Assembly (NCBI GenBank): GCA_021648425.1
Contig: JAKISV010000044.1
Coordinates: forward strand, 1-17,541
Reading direction: 5' to 3'
Source: Rhizobiaceae bacterium
GTDB lineage: Bacteria; Pseudomonadota; Alphaproteobacteria; Rhizobiales; Rhizobiaceae
DNA: 17,541 bases
In this document: positions 7,388-14,537 of the stretch, one piece after another
How positions within the stretch are numbered: the stretch's first letter is position 1
How the letters are laid out: every line of letters begins with the position of its first letter
Notes under the pieces: generated by a model
Database searches by the model: none
Seen by the model: the letters and a program-made list of their open reading frames with translations, nothing else
What the model was told of the DNA's origin: nothing
Position numbers and translations under genes: made by a program

Positions 7388-8653
7388 TTGAATACGGGTA
7401 ACAAAATTGGAATCGTATTAAAGGGTTATCCTCGCCTGTCGGAAACCTTTATTTCACAGGAAATCCTGGCTCTGGAAAAACTGGGATTTAATCTTCAAAT
7501 CATTTCGTTACGCCATCCCACAGATAAGGCCGTGCATCCAATAAACCGTGAAATCTCGGCTCAGGTAAGTTATCTTCCTGAATATATTCACAACGAGCCG
7601 CTGCGGGTATTCAAAGCCTGGCGCATTGCGCGAAAATTCGATGGATATTCATCCGCCTGGCGCGCCTTTCGAAAAGATCTGGTGCGCGATTTTACCCGTA
7701 ACCGGTTTCGAAGGTTTGCTCAGGGGTTGGTGATTGCGGCAGAATATTCCCGTGAAATATCATGCCTTTACGCTCATTTTTTGCACACGCCTACCTCAGC
7801 CACGCGTTATGCTGCATTAATGGCTGCCAAACCCTTTGCCATCTCCGCCCATGCAAAAGACATCTGGACATCGCCTGACTGGGAAATCACTGAAAAGCTT
7901 GATGACTGCCAGTGGCTGGCAACCTGCACAGCAGGTGCGCGAGATCATTTGCAAACCCTCAGCCACGACCCGAAAAAAGTGCATCTGGTTTATCATGGCC
8001 TTGATTTGAAACGGTTTCCCTCTCCCAAAAATCAACCTTCAAACCGTAACGGTAGCGATGAAAATAATCCACTGCGTATCATCACGGTTGGCCGCGCCGT
8101 AGCCAAAAAAGGCCTCGATAATCTGCTCAATGCATTGTCGAATTTGCCGGCATCCCTACATTGGCAATGGACCCATATTGGCGGCGGGCCGTTACGTGAT
8201 CAGTTAAAAGCCCAGGCGGATTCCCTTGGTATTTCCCATAAATGCACCTTTCGCGGTGCGCTTGATCAGCGTGATGTCATCACTGCCTACAACAATAGTG
8301 ACCTGTTCGTTCTACCTTGTCGCATCGACAAAGATGGTGACCGCGATGGCCTGCCCAATGTAATTGTTGAGGCGCAAAGTCAGGGCCTTGCAGTGATATC
8401 TTCGCCCATTTCCGGCATTCCTGAATTGATCGAAAACGAAAAAAACGGGCTTCTGGTTGAGCCTGACAAGCCCGATAAGCTCGCTGCTGCAATTATCAGG
8501 CTTGCTGATGACACAAATTTACGCAATTCAATGGGTAGTGCGGGGGAAGCTAAAGTGCGAGCCCAATTCAACCACCATTCAACCATAGGCGACTTGGCCG
8601 ATTTGTTGCGTGAACTTGTGTCCAATTCTCAAACAAAAAAGCAGGTACGATGA
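7388..8653 (+). CDS. Glycosyltransferase family 4 protein (WcaL/AmsK-like)
   Basis: Predicted retaining glycosyltransferase, 421 aa. The start appears to be TTG at 7388 (M-N-T-G-N-K-I-G-I-V-L-K-G-Y-P-R-L-S-E-T-F): no ATG or GTG lies before the conserved GYPRLSETFI motif, which is normally very near the N-terminus in this colanic/amylovoran-type subfamily. The ribosome binding site is weak (AGG about 11 nt upstream), implying low or coupled translation after the gene ending 43 bp upstream. The C-terminal domain begins at IITVGRAVAKKGLDNLL (about 231-247). The catalytic acidic pair is D320-G-L-P-N-V-I-V-E328, i.e. D-x7-E where many GT4 enzymes have E-x7-E. GIPELIENEKNGLLV follows. The stop TGA overlaps an ATG (ATGA, 8650-8653) that was probably the original start of the next gene. 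Confidence 0.88.
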   Translation: MNTGNKIGIVLKGYPRLSETFISQEILALEKLGFNLQIISLRHPTDKAVHPINREISAQVSYLPEYIHNEPLRVFKAWRIARKFDGYSSAWRAFRKDLVRDFTRNRFRRFAQGLVIAAEYSREISCLYAHFLHTPTSATRYAALMAAKPFAISAHAKDIWTSPDWEITEKLDDCQWLATCTAGARDHLQTLSHDPKKVHLVYHGLDLKRFPSPKNQPSNRNGSDENNPLRIITVGRAVAKKGLDNLLNALSNLPASLHWQWTHIGGGPLRDQLKAQADSLGISHKCTFRGALDQRDVITAYNNSDLFVLPCRIDKDGDRDGLPNVIVEAQSQGLAVISSPISGIPELIENEKNGLLVEPDKPDKLAAAIIRLADDTNLRNSMGSAGEAKVRAQFNHHSTIGDLADLLRELVSNSQTKKQVR

Positions 8654-8904
8654 CTAGAGCGCTTTTCAATCATATTGAACCACTTGATGGGCCATATCAG
8701 TCCACTCGGCAAGGCGCAATTCGCCGGGCGATCTGGTTGATCGTGCAAGGATTGCAACGCAGCAGATGGACTGATATGGTCCACCGCAGGCCGGTTTTTC
8801 GCAGCTACTGGACTTCGTTGGATTTGACTTGTGGTCAGGAAGACCAAGGCGTCAAACCCGCCTTGCCAGCAACTGCGAAAAACCGGTCAAGTGATTCAAT
8901 ATGA
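8650..8904 (+). CDS. 84-codon frame crossing the MITE-like element, coupled at both ends; probably not a functional protein
   Basis: The frame opens at the ATG that overlaps the upstream glycosyltransferase stop (ATGA, 8650-8653). It stays open across the whole palindromic element and ends at TGA 8902-8904, overlapping the ATG of the downstream glycosyltransferase (ATGA, 8901-8904). The encoded sequence (starts M-T-R-A-L-F-N-H-I-E-P) has no recognisable domain. It is simply a translation of the inverted-repeat DNA. A likely role, if any, is to carry ribosomes through the insertion so that translation of the downstream gene stays coupled. Only the first codons, M-T, descend from the original gene. 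It could be annotated as a remnant start rather than a gene. Confidence 0.35.
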   Translation: MTRALFNHIEPLDGPYQSTRQGAIRRAIWLIVQGLQRSRWTDMVHRRPVFRSYWTSLDLTCGQEDQGVKPALPATAKNRSSDSI

Positions 8905-8919
8905 TTGAAAAACGCTCTA
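8655..8919. mobile_element. 265-bp palindromic MITE-like element with TA ends
   Basis: Terminal inverted repeats of 33 bp (8655-8687 and 8887-8919) match at 31 positions. They begin TAGAGCG and end CGCTCTA, so each edge carries a TA, as expected for a TA-duplicating (IS630/Tc1-mariner-type) insertion. Directly inside lie two further hairpins of equal size. The first is 8688-8783 (17-bp arms 8688-8704/8767-8783, one G-T pair). The second is 8791-8886 (21-bp arms 8791-8811/8866-8886, two mismatches), with a smaller stem in its loop (TTTGAC/GTCAAA). They are separated by only 7 nt, so the whole element can fold as a three-way junction. It encodes no transposase and so would be non-autonomous. 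The right repeat contains the start codon of the downstream glycosyltransferase. TAGAGCG-type palindromes are, as I recall, common in Hyphomicrobiales genomes; copy number here is untested. Confidence 0.85.
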
Positions 8920-10067
8920 AAACACCAAAAATTTTGTTTTATGTACAGCATCTGCTCGGCATTGGCCATGTTTTCCGCGCCACGCGGGTGGCAAAAGGTC
9001 TGGCTGCAGCAGGCTGCGAAACGCATATTGTTTGGGGTGGCAAAAAAGTACCATCAATGGATACCGGCGGCGTTGAAATGCACTATTTGCAGGCCGTTCA
9101 TATCAGGGATGGTGAATTCGGGAAATTACTGTTGGATGATGGCAGTCAAATGAATGAGGCGGGAAAAGAGGCCCGCAGCCAGCATTTGCTGCAACTGTTA
9201 CACGACATAAAGCCCGATATTCTCATCACTGAAGCCTATCCCTTTGGTCGCCGACAAATGCGATTTGAACTGGTCCCGCTGATTGAAGCCGCCCATGCCA
9301 TGCGCCCCCGGCCAATCATAGTGTGCTCAGTTCGCGATATCTTGCAGGAAAACCTGAAACCACAAAAAGTCATTGATACTGTTGAAGCGATAAAATCCCG
9401 CTTTGATATTGTCATGGTGCACGGCGATCCAAACCTTATTCGCATTGAAACCACCTTTGAAAACGCGCGGGAATTTGCTGACAAAATACGCTATAGCGGA
9501 TTGGTCACACCTGACCCGGTGGACAAGTCGCAGTCACCCAGCATTACCCCGCAGGTAATTGTATCTGCAGGTGGCGGTGCGGTGGGAAAAACACTGATGC
9601 ATGTCGCCATAAACGCTATGCAGAAATGTAAAACAATACCTGAAAACTGGTGCCTGACTACCGGCCCTGACCTCCCTCAAAAGGAGTATGATTATCTCGA
9701 AATCAACGCTCCCAAAGGTATGAAAATCACCCGCTTTATTCCAGATCTCACAAACGTCATGGCCCAGGCCAAAGTGTCCGTATCAAGGGCTGGATATAAT
9801 ACAGTAGGTGACCTGCTGCGCGCCCGTTGCCCGGCAGTCCTGGTGCCCTTTGCCGATGGCGTTGAAACAGAGCAAATCCGCCGTGCTGAAATGATGGCAG
9901 AGCAAGGCGTGGCCACAGTGCTGAATGAAAAAGAATTCTCATCGGCCTCACTGGCTGCAGCGGTCGATAATTGTGCGAATCTGGTTGTATCCACCGCCAA
10001 TTTCAATCTACAGGGAGCGCGCGGCTCTGCGCAATTACTGATAAAAGAGTTCAATAATTTACGCTGA
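8901..10067 (+). CDS. MurG-like glycosyltransferase (COG4671 type), second copy, start supplied by the inserted element
   Basis: Predicted GT-B glycosyltransferase, 388 aa, paralogous to the gene at 6109. Conserved landmarks: ILFYVQHLLGIGHVFRATRVA with the GIGHxxR loop (residues 20-26), IKPDILITEAYPFG (103-116), CSVRDILQE (142-150), IRYSGLV (196-202), the diphosphate loop SAGGGAVG (222-229), SRAGYNT (295-301) and PFADGVETEQ (316-325). The first six residues, M-I-E-K-R-S, come from the right terminal repeat of the 8655-8919 element. Native sequence resumes at K-T-P-K-I-L-F. The Shine-Dalgarno is weak (AAGTGA, 8889-8894), so initiation may depend on coupling to the 84-codon frame that ends at the start codon. 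The core of the enzyme is intact, so the insertion need not destroy function. Probably acts in the same glycan pathway as its neighbours. Confidence 0.87.
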   Translation: MIEKRSKTPKILFYVQHLLGIGHVFRATRVAKGLAAAGCETHIVWGGKKVPSMDTGGVEMHYLQAVHIRDGEFGKLLLDDGSQMNEAGKEARSQHLLQLLHDIKPDILITEAYPFGRRQMRFELVPLIEAAHAMRPRPIIVCSVRDILQENLKPQKVIDTVEAIKSRFDIVMVHGDPNLIRIETTFENAREFADKIRYSGLVTPDPVDKSQSPSITPQVIVSAGGGAVGKTLMHVAINAMQKCKTIPENWCLTTGPDLPQKEYDYLEINAPKGMKITRFIPDLTNVMAQAKVSVSRAGYNTVGDLLRARCPAVLVPFADGVETEQIRRAEMMAEQGVATVLNEKEFSSASLAAAVDNCANLVVSTANFNLQGARGSAQLLIKEFNNLR

Positions 10068-10107
10068 AAAATCAATAAGTTAAAAAAGTTTTTTGAAAAA
10101 AATGGCA

Positions 10108-10155
10108 CGGGAGGCATTTATTCCACAAGGGAATAGTGCTGGGGTGCGCCTCCCG
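10108..10155. terminator. Nested hairpin after the glycosyltransferase operon, possible terminator
   Basis: The outer stem CGGGAGGC (10108-10115) pairs with GCCTCCCG (10148-10155). Inside it an inner stem TATTCC (10119-10124) pairs with GGAATA (10130-10135). It starts about 40 bp after the stop of the last glycosyltransferase gene. No T-run follows on the plus strand. On the minus strand, the A-rich and T-rich tract at 10081-10102 follows the stem, so it could terminate leftward transcription from the LysM/thiN side better than rightward transcription. The remainder of the 10068-10286 gap shows nothing else I can identify. Confidence 0.4.
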
Positions 10156-10286
10156 CGCCGGCTACATGCAGCGTCTTACGTTACGTAATTTGACAACAAT
10201 AATCCAGTACTATTTTCGTAAATTTGCTATCTATTCGCCTAAAGTTGTATGGGCGGCATTTGGTGCTGAAGAAATACGGTCTGTCG

Positions 10287-10772
10287 CTATTCGCCGAGGC
10301 GCAATATCTGCCCGGGTCGGATAATGTAGGGCGCTTCAATGGAATTAATTGCTGCCAGTTGGTAAATGCTTATTCCCGTGCGCCGTGCAATAGCCGCCAA
10401 TGTGTCCTTGGACCTGACAATAACCGTCTCTTTTGACCCTGGATATGGATTAATGTCGCCTGAATTTTGAGATATTATGTCATTTATATTGCTGGCGGGT
10501 TTTGGGCGCGAAATTGATGAAGTGATAATCCGGTCAATGCCATCGCCATTATCACGCGTTCTTTCGGCCGTGCGTCGTTGTGGCAATCGCGATTGTGTGG
10601 TGGCAGGAGCCCTGGCAAGTGTTTGTTTTTGAACAAAGGCCGGGTTTTCTGTAGGAATCACCACAGCCGTTCGCGGTAGCGTGCTTTTGTTGCCGGTGAC
10701 AATCACCGCCATTAACACACCCACACCGCAACTCACTGAAAGCGCTGCCGACAATTTTTGTAATCTCTTCAT
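10287..10772 (-). CDS. Membrane-anchored LysM-domain protein
   Basis: Small envelope protein of 161 aa. Residues 1-8 are basic and residues 9-27 are hydrophobic (ALSVSCGVGVLMAVIVTG), consistent with a signal anchor or signal peptide and a periplasmic rest. The middle (about 28-110) is low-complexity and rich in Thr, Arg, Pro and Asn. The C-terminal 45 residues form a LysM module (VIVRSKDTLAAIARRTGISI...IIRPGQILRLGE), a fold that binds N-acetylglucosamine-containing glycans such as peptidoglycan. No catalytic domain (M23 peptidase, NlpC/P60, amidase) is attached. It lies 113 bp downstream of thiN on the same strand, so co-transcription is possible but the gap may hold its own promoter. The function beyond wall binding is unknown. 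Confidence 0.78.
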   Translation of the reverse strand: MKRLQKLSAALSVSCGVGVLMAVIVTGNKSTLPRTAVVIPTENPAFVQKQTLARAPATTQSRLPQRRTAERTRDNGDGIDRIITSSISRPKPASNINDIISQNSGDINPYPGSKETVIVRSKDTLAAIARRTGISIYQLAAINSIEAPYIIRPGQILRLGE

Positions 10773-10885
10773 ATCAGACCCGTTCCCGGCATGACCCTGC
10801 GGCCAATGCCGGTCTGTATAGTATTGAATAACAATGATTATGGGAAAAGACGGTTAATATAACTATAAAAGCGTCTGGATATTCA

Positions 10886-11563
10886 TCAACTGCGTTTTAG
10901 CAGCTTACCAAGCGAACTGATTGGCAGGGTGACCACATAGCGGGTTTTTTCATATTGCGGCGAAGGTATTATGACTATTTTTTCTGCATTTGAACTATTC
11001 GAAGTTCCGATTTTTTTGCCGATATCAAGCTCCAACCCTTCAAGCGGATATTTCAAACCGTGTGAACCTGAAAATTTGATATTGCTCAGGGGAAATATCG
11101 ATATGGTTTGGCCTTTTTCAAGAGCGATTGAAAATTCGCCGGTTTGAATCAGGCTGATGTCCTGGCTGCCCACCAGCAGGATATTTTTTCTCTGATAAAA
11201 CTTCACCATGCCATGCAGTGTAGCCAGCGTATGATCGAAACGTTTGCCGGTAAATCCAAAGGCCACAAACAGCGGGGCAGAAACGTTGTTGAGGCATTTT
11301 TCAAAATCTGTGCTGTTTTGCTCATTGCATTGAACAAGCCTGGTTGCCGGGTCAGGCAGCAGCGATTGATCAAGCGAATCCATGTCGCCAATAATGGCAT
11401 CGGGAACAATACCATTCTTCAACAACCGGTTGGCGCCGCCATCTGCAGCGATAATCGGAAAGTCGCGCCGCGCCAGTTCACCAAGCAATTCAAAATGCAA
11501 ATCGGCTGGTCCAACCAGCAAAACCGGTTTGGTGAATTGAAGTTCTTCTAATATTTCAGCCAA
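10886..11563 (-). CDS. thiN: Thiamine pyrophosphokinase
   Basis: Transfers a pyrophosphate group from ATP to thiamine, giving thiamine diphosphate in the cytoplasm. 225 aa, the normal size. Motifs: AADGGANRL (39-47) and GDMDSLD (59-65), which bind nucleotide and metal; NSTDFEKCL (83-91); GFTGKRFDHTLATL (103-116). All match the TPK catalytic domain, and a C-terminal beta domain (about 140-225) follows. The reading frame can only begin at TTG 11563 (CTG one codon upstream, then a stop), so a TTG start is likely. The ribosome binding site is poor. The gene diverges from the TPP riboswitch and thiBPQ, giving an import-plus-activation module for thiamine. The riboswitch is on the other strand and does not lie in the thiN leader, so thiN itself is not expected to be under that switch. 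Confidence 0.92.
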   Translation of the reverse strand: MAEILEELQFTKPVLLVGPADLHFELLGELARRDFPIIAADGGANRLLKNGIVPDAIIGDMDSLDQSLLPDPATRLVQCNEQNSTDFEKCLNNVSAPLFVAFGFTGKRFDHTLATLHGMVKFYQRKNILLVGSQDISLIQTGEFSIALEKGQTISIFPLSNIKFSGSHGLKYPLEGLELDIGKKIGTSNSSNAEKIVIIPSPQYEKTRYVVTLPISSLGKLLKRS

Positions 11564-11627
11564 CAGATAAAATACCTATTCTCAAATCAAAGTCTTGAAT
11601 GACGAGGATTGTCGTCTATATTCTAAT

Positions 11628-11708
11628 CATCTCTCTGGGGTGCGCAATGCGCTGAGAAACACCCATAGAACCTGAACCAGGTAATGCTGGCGGAGGAAGC
11701 AAGAGATG
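11628..11708 (+). promoter_or_regulatory. TPP riboswitch (THI element)
   Basis: Thiamine-diphosphate-sensing RNA in the leader of thiB. The P1 stem is CATCTCT (11628-11634) with AGAGATG (11702-11708). The conserved core is present: GGGGTGC near 11637, CTGAGA at 11652-11657, ACCC at 11660-11664, then the ACCTGAACCAGGTAATG region (11670-11686) and GCGGAGGAA (11690-11698). These match the THI-box consensus closely. It lies 75 nt before the thiB start. Ligand binding is expected to repress thiBPQ. The expression platform is not resolved: a short CCCC/GGGG hairpin occurs at 11715-11726, but no T-run follows, so control of translation is more likely than termination. Confidence 0.95.
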
Positions 11709-11782
11709 CCGATACCCCAGCCGGGGCACCAGCTATCTGACCTTTGTCACAAAAATTATCGCAATTAAAGGCGTGATCAAAG

Positions 11783-12847
11783 ATGTGGGACAGCAAAACC
11801 GGTGATAGATGGGCCATATTCAGATGGTCAGTTTTATTTTCAGCAATTATATTTTCAACGCTAAACGCTCAGGAAAAACCAACCCTGACAATCTATACTT
11901 ATGATGCTTTTGCCGCCGATTGGGGCCCGGGCCCAAAAATTAAATCCGGCTTTGAAGAAAGCTGCGGCTGCATTGTAAAATTTGTAGCAGCCGATTCTTC
12001 AATCGGCGCCCTGAGAAAAGTGCAGTTGGAAGGTACAAACACCAGCGCAGATATTGTTTTAGGGCTTGATACCAACATTGCCCAGGCCGCTCGCGAAACC
12101 GGGCTGTTTGTCGAACATGGAATTGTCGCTGACAATCTCGCCATCCCATCTCCCGCCTCATCTTCGGGCATTGCCAGCGACCGCACAATATGGCGAGATA
12201 AGACATTTCTGCCATTCGATTACTCATATTTTGCTTTTGTCTACAACAAAACCAAAACGCAAAACGTCCCTTCTTCGTTTGAAGAATTGGCAGCGATGCC
12301 TGAGGATTTCAAGATTATCATACAAGACCCGCGCTCCAGCACGCCGGGCCTTGGGCTTCTTTTATGGATAAAATCCATCTACGGCGAAAAGGCTTTCGAC
12401 GTGTGGAAATCCATCGCGCCGAAAATTCTGACCATCACCAAGGGCTGGTCTGATTCTTATGGCCTTTTTCTTAAAGGCGAGGCGGATATGGTATTGTCTT
12501 ATACAACTTCCCCCGCCTATCACCTGATAGAAGAAGGTGACAGCAATTTCGCCTCCGCCGTGTTCGCCAAAGGCCATTATATGCAAATTGAAGTGGCAGG
12601 AATTTTGAAATCCAGCAAAAATCAGAAACTCGCCCGCCGGTTTATGCAGTTCATGCTTAGCGAAAAATTCCAGGATATTATTCCCACAACGAATTGGACC
12701 TATCCGGTAATCAAAACAAAAAAAGGCCTGCCCGAAGGTTTCAAAACGCTGGAAGTGCCGGCCACTGCATTGCTGATGGATGGCAAGGAGGCAGAGTCTA
12801 ACCGCAAACAATGGATCGCCGAATGGTTGGCGGCAATTGGGCGCTGA
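11783..12847 (+). CDS. thiB: Thiamine ABC transporter periplasmic binding protein
   Basis: Periplasmic receptor for thiamine and its phosphates, 354 aa. The N-terminus (residues 1-29) ends in a hydrophobic stretch, FRWSVLFSAIIFSTLNA, before QEKPTLTIYTYDAF: a signal peptide with probable cleavage after A-x-A-like NA. The mature protein begins like other ThiB proteins (TLTIYTYDAF...KSGFEESCGCIVKF). DSSIGALRKVQLEG, ADIVLGLDTN, PFDYSYFAFVYNK, the IIQDPRSSTPGLGLL segment (near 175-190) and KGWSDSYGLFLKGEADMVLSYTTSPAYH are characteristic binding-pocket regions. It starts 75 nt after the TPP aptamer and is followed 7 bp later by thiP. The ATG is the first in frame after an in-frame stop at 11774, though its Shine-Dalgarno is weak (AAAGG, about 12 nt upstream). 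Confidence 0.95.
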   Translation: MWDSKTGDRWAIFRWSVLFSAIIFSTLNAQEKPTLTIYTYDAFAADWGPGPKIKSGFEESCGCIVKFVAADSSIGALRKVQLEGTNTSADIVLGLDTNIAQAARETGLFVEHGIVADNLAIPSPASSSGIASDRTIWRDKTFLPFDYSYFAFVYNKTKTQNVPSSFEELAAMPEDFKIIIQDPRSSTPGLGLLLWIKSIYGEKAFDVWKSIAPKILTITKGWSDSYGLFLKGEADMVLSYTTSPAYHLIEEGDSNFASAVFAKGHYMQIEVAGILKSSKNQKLARRFMQFMLSEKFQDIIPTTNWTYPVIKTKKGLPEGFKTLEVPATALLMDGKEAESNRKQWIAEWLAAIGR

Positions 12848-12854
12848 TAGGTGA

Positions 12855-14537
12855 ATGATGGGAATTGCCGGTCCAATTCAAACTTATCGATTGCAGCTCG
12901 TCAGCGCACTGGCCGCAGGCGCGATTTTATTCGCTCTTGCGATTATCATCCTTGCCCAATTGCTGTTGTTTGACACCAAAGGCACGGGGCAGTTTACCGG
13001 CATCTTCAACGACCCTGTAATTTCAAGAACCCTGGTTTTCACCCTGTATCAGGCGGGGCTTTCAACCATTATATCACTGTTCTTCGGCATCCTTCTCGCC
13101 TGGGCTCTGGCAAATCGGCCGCATTTTCCCTTCCGGCGTCCTCTAATTGCGCTAATTTCCTCCGCCCTTGTTTTGCCAACCCTGGTGGTGGTGCTGGGGC
13201 TTGTCACGGTTTATGGCCGCAGCGGCTGGCTCGCGGCTGCCAGTACCGGCATGACTGGTGAGCCGTTGCCATTTTCCATTTACGGTCTCACAGGCATTCT
13301 TATAGTCCACGTATTTTTCAACGCTTCTTTTGCCGCGCGCATTTTGCTGCATCGTTTTGAAGCTATCGCACCTGAAACCCACAGGTTGGGTTTTTCTCTG
13401 GGAATGGGTTTTATACAAAAATCCAGGACCATCGATTTCCCGGCGATTAAAAACACACTTCCTGCTCTGGCCGTCACCATCTTTCTGCTGTGTTTCACCT
13501 CCTTCGCCATTGTTCTAACCCTTGGCGGCTCTCCGGCCTATAACACCCTGGAAGTGGCGATTTATGAGGCGATCAAATTCGATTTCGACCTGCCACGCGC
13601 TTTCCAGCTGGCCATGGTGCAGATTGGTGTCTGTATAGCGCTGGTATTAATGGCTGCGGCCAATACCAATGTGCGTATCCCCGCTTCAGTACCAGGTGCC
13701 AGCCGGTCCTATAGGCACCTGAATTCGCCCCGGCAAAAGACAGTGCAAAATCTTATCATCACCGGCTTTGCAATATTCTTCATTTCACCCTTGATTACTA
13801 TCGTCATCGATGGGGCAGGGGTGCAATTATTGTTGATTTTTTCAGACCCGTTATTTCAAAGGGCATTTATTACCAGTATGCTGATTGCCATTACCTCCAC
13901 CTTGTTGGCCTTGTTGTTTAGCCTGCCTCTGGCCAGTGCAATGGTTACCCTTTCCGCCGCCAATCGCCTCAACCATTTGAAATTTGCGCCACTACTGCGT
14001 CAATTCCTGTCGGTTGGCGCCATGTTATATCTGGTTTTCCCCGCCCTCGTTTTAGGCCTGGGCTTTTTCCTGCTGTTTCAGAAAATCGGCGGTGATCAGA
14101 CCCTTTGGGCAGCGGCAATAGTAGTTATCGCCAATGCGCTGATTGCCATCCCTTTTGGTGTTGCAACCCTGCGCCCGGCAATTGGCGCCGCCGCCAAAAG
14201 AAACGACCGTCTTTGCGCTTCCCTTGGCACTGGCGTGTGGCTGCGCTGGCGAAAGATTGACTGGCCAATGCTAAAAAGCGATATCACCTATGTTGCCGCC
14301 CTGGCATTTTGCTTTTCCTTAGGTGATCTGGGCGTAATCGCCCTTTTTGGCAGCGAAGAATTCAGAACGCTGCCCTGGCTGCTTTATCAGAAATTCGGCT
14401 CCTACCGCACCGATGACGCCAGCGCCATTGCCCTGGTTTTATTGCTGATCGTGATAACAGTATTCACATTTGCCCAAAAACGAACCAGCCCAAAACAATC
14501 CCACCCAAAACAAATTGATAAGGAGCGAACCACTTGA
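12855..14537 (+). CDS. thiP: Thiamine ABC transporter permease
   Basis: Fused two-domain inner-membrane permease of the thiamine importer, 560 aa, with about 12 predicted membrane helices in two homologous halves (roughly 1-285 and 290-545). Each half has an EAA-type cytoplasmic loop for the ATPase: ETHRLGFSLGMGFIQKSRTIDFPAIK in the first and NDRLCASLGTGVWLRWRKIDWPMLK in the second. The segment LGDLGVIALFGSEEFRTLPWLLYQKFGSYR near the C-terminus is typical of ThiP. Two adjacent ATGs (12855 and 12858) follow a GGTGA; the second has the better spacing. The TGA stop overlaps the TTG start of thiQ (TTGA). The short spacers on both sides indicate one thiBPQ transcript under the upstream riboswitch. 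Confidence 0.95.
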   Translation: MMGIAGPIQTYRLQLVSALAAGAILFALAIIILAQLLLFDTKGTGQFTGIFNDPVISRTLVFTLYQAGLSTIISLFFGILLAWALANRPHFPFRRPLIALISSALVLPTLVVVLGLVTVYGRSGWLAAASTGMTGEPLPFSIYGLTGILIVHVFFNASFAARILLHRFEAIAPETHRLGFSLGMGFIQKSRTIDFPAIKNTLPALAVTIFLLCFTSFAIVLTLGGSPAYNTLEVAIYEAIKFDFDLPRAFQLAMVQIGVCIALVLMAAANTNVRIPASVPGASRSYRHLNSPRQKTVQNLIITGFAIFFISPLITIVIDGAGVQLLLIFSDPLFQRAFITSMLIAITSTLLALLFSLPLASAMVTLSAANRLNHLKFAPLLRQFLSVGAMLYLVFPALVLGLGFFLLFQKIGGDQTLWAAAIVVIANALIAIPFGVATLRPAIGAAAKRNDRLCASLGTGVWLRWRKIDWPMLKSDITYVAALAFCFSLGDLGVIALFGSEEFRTLPWLLYQKFGSYRTDDASAIALVLLLIVITVFTFAQKRTSPKQSHPKQIDKERTT

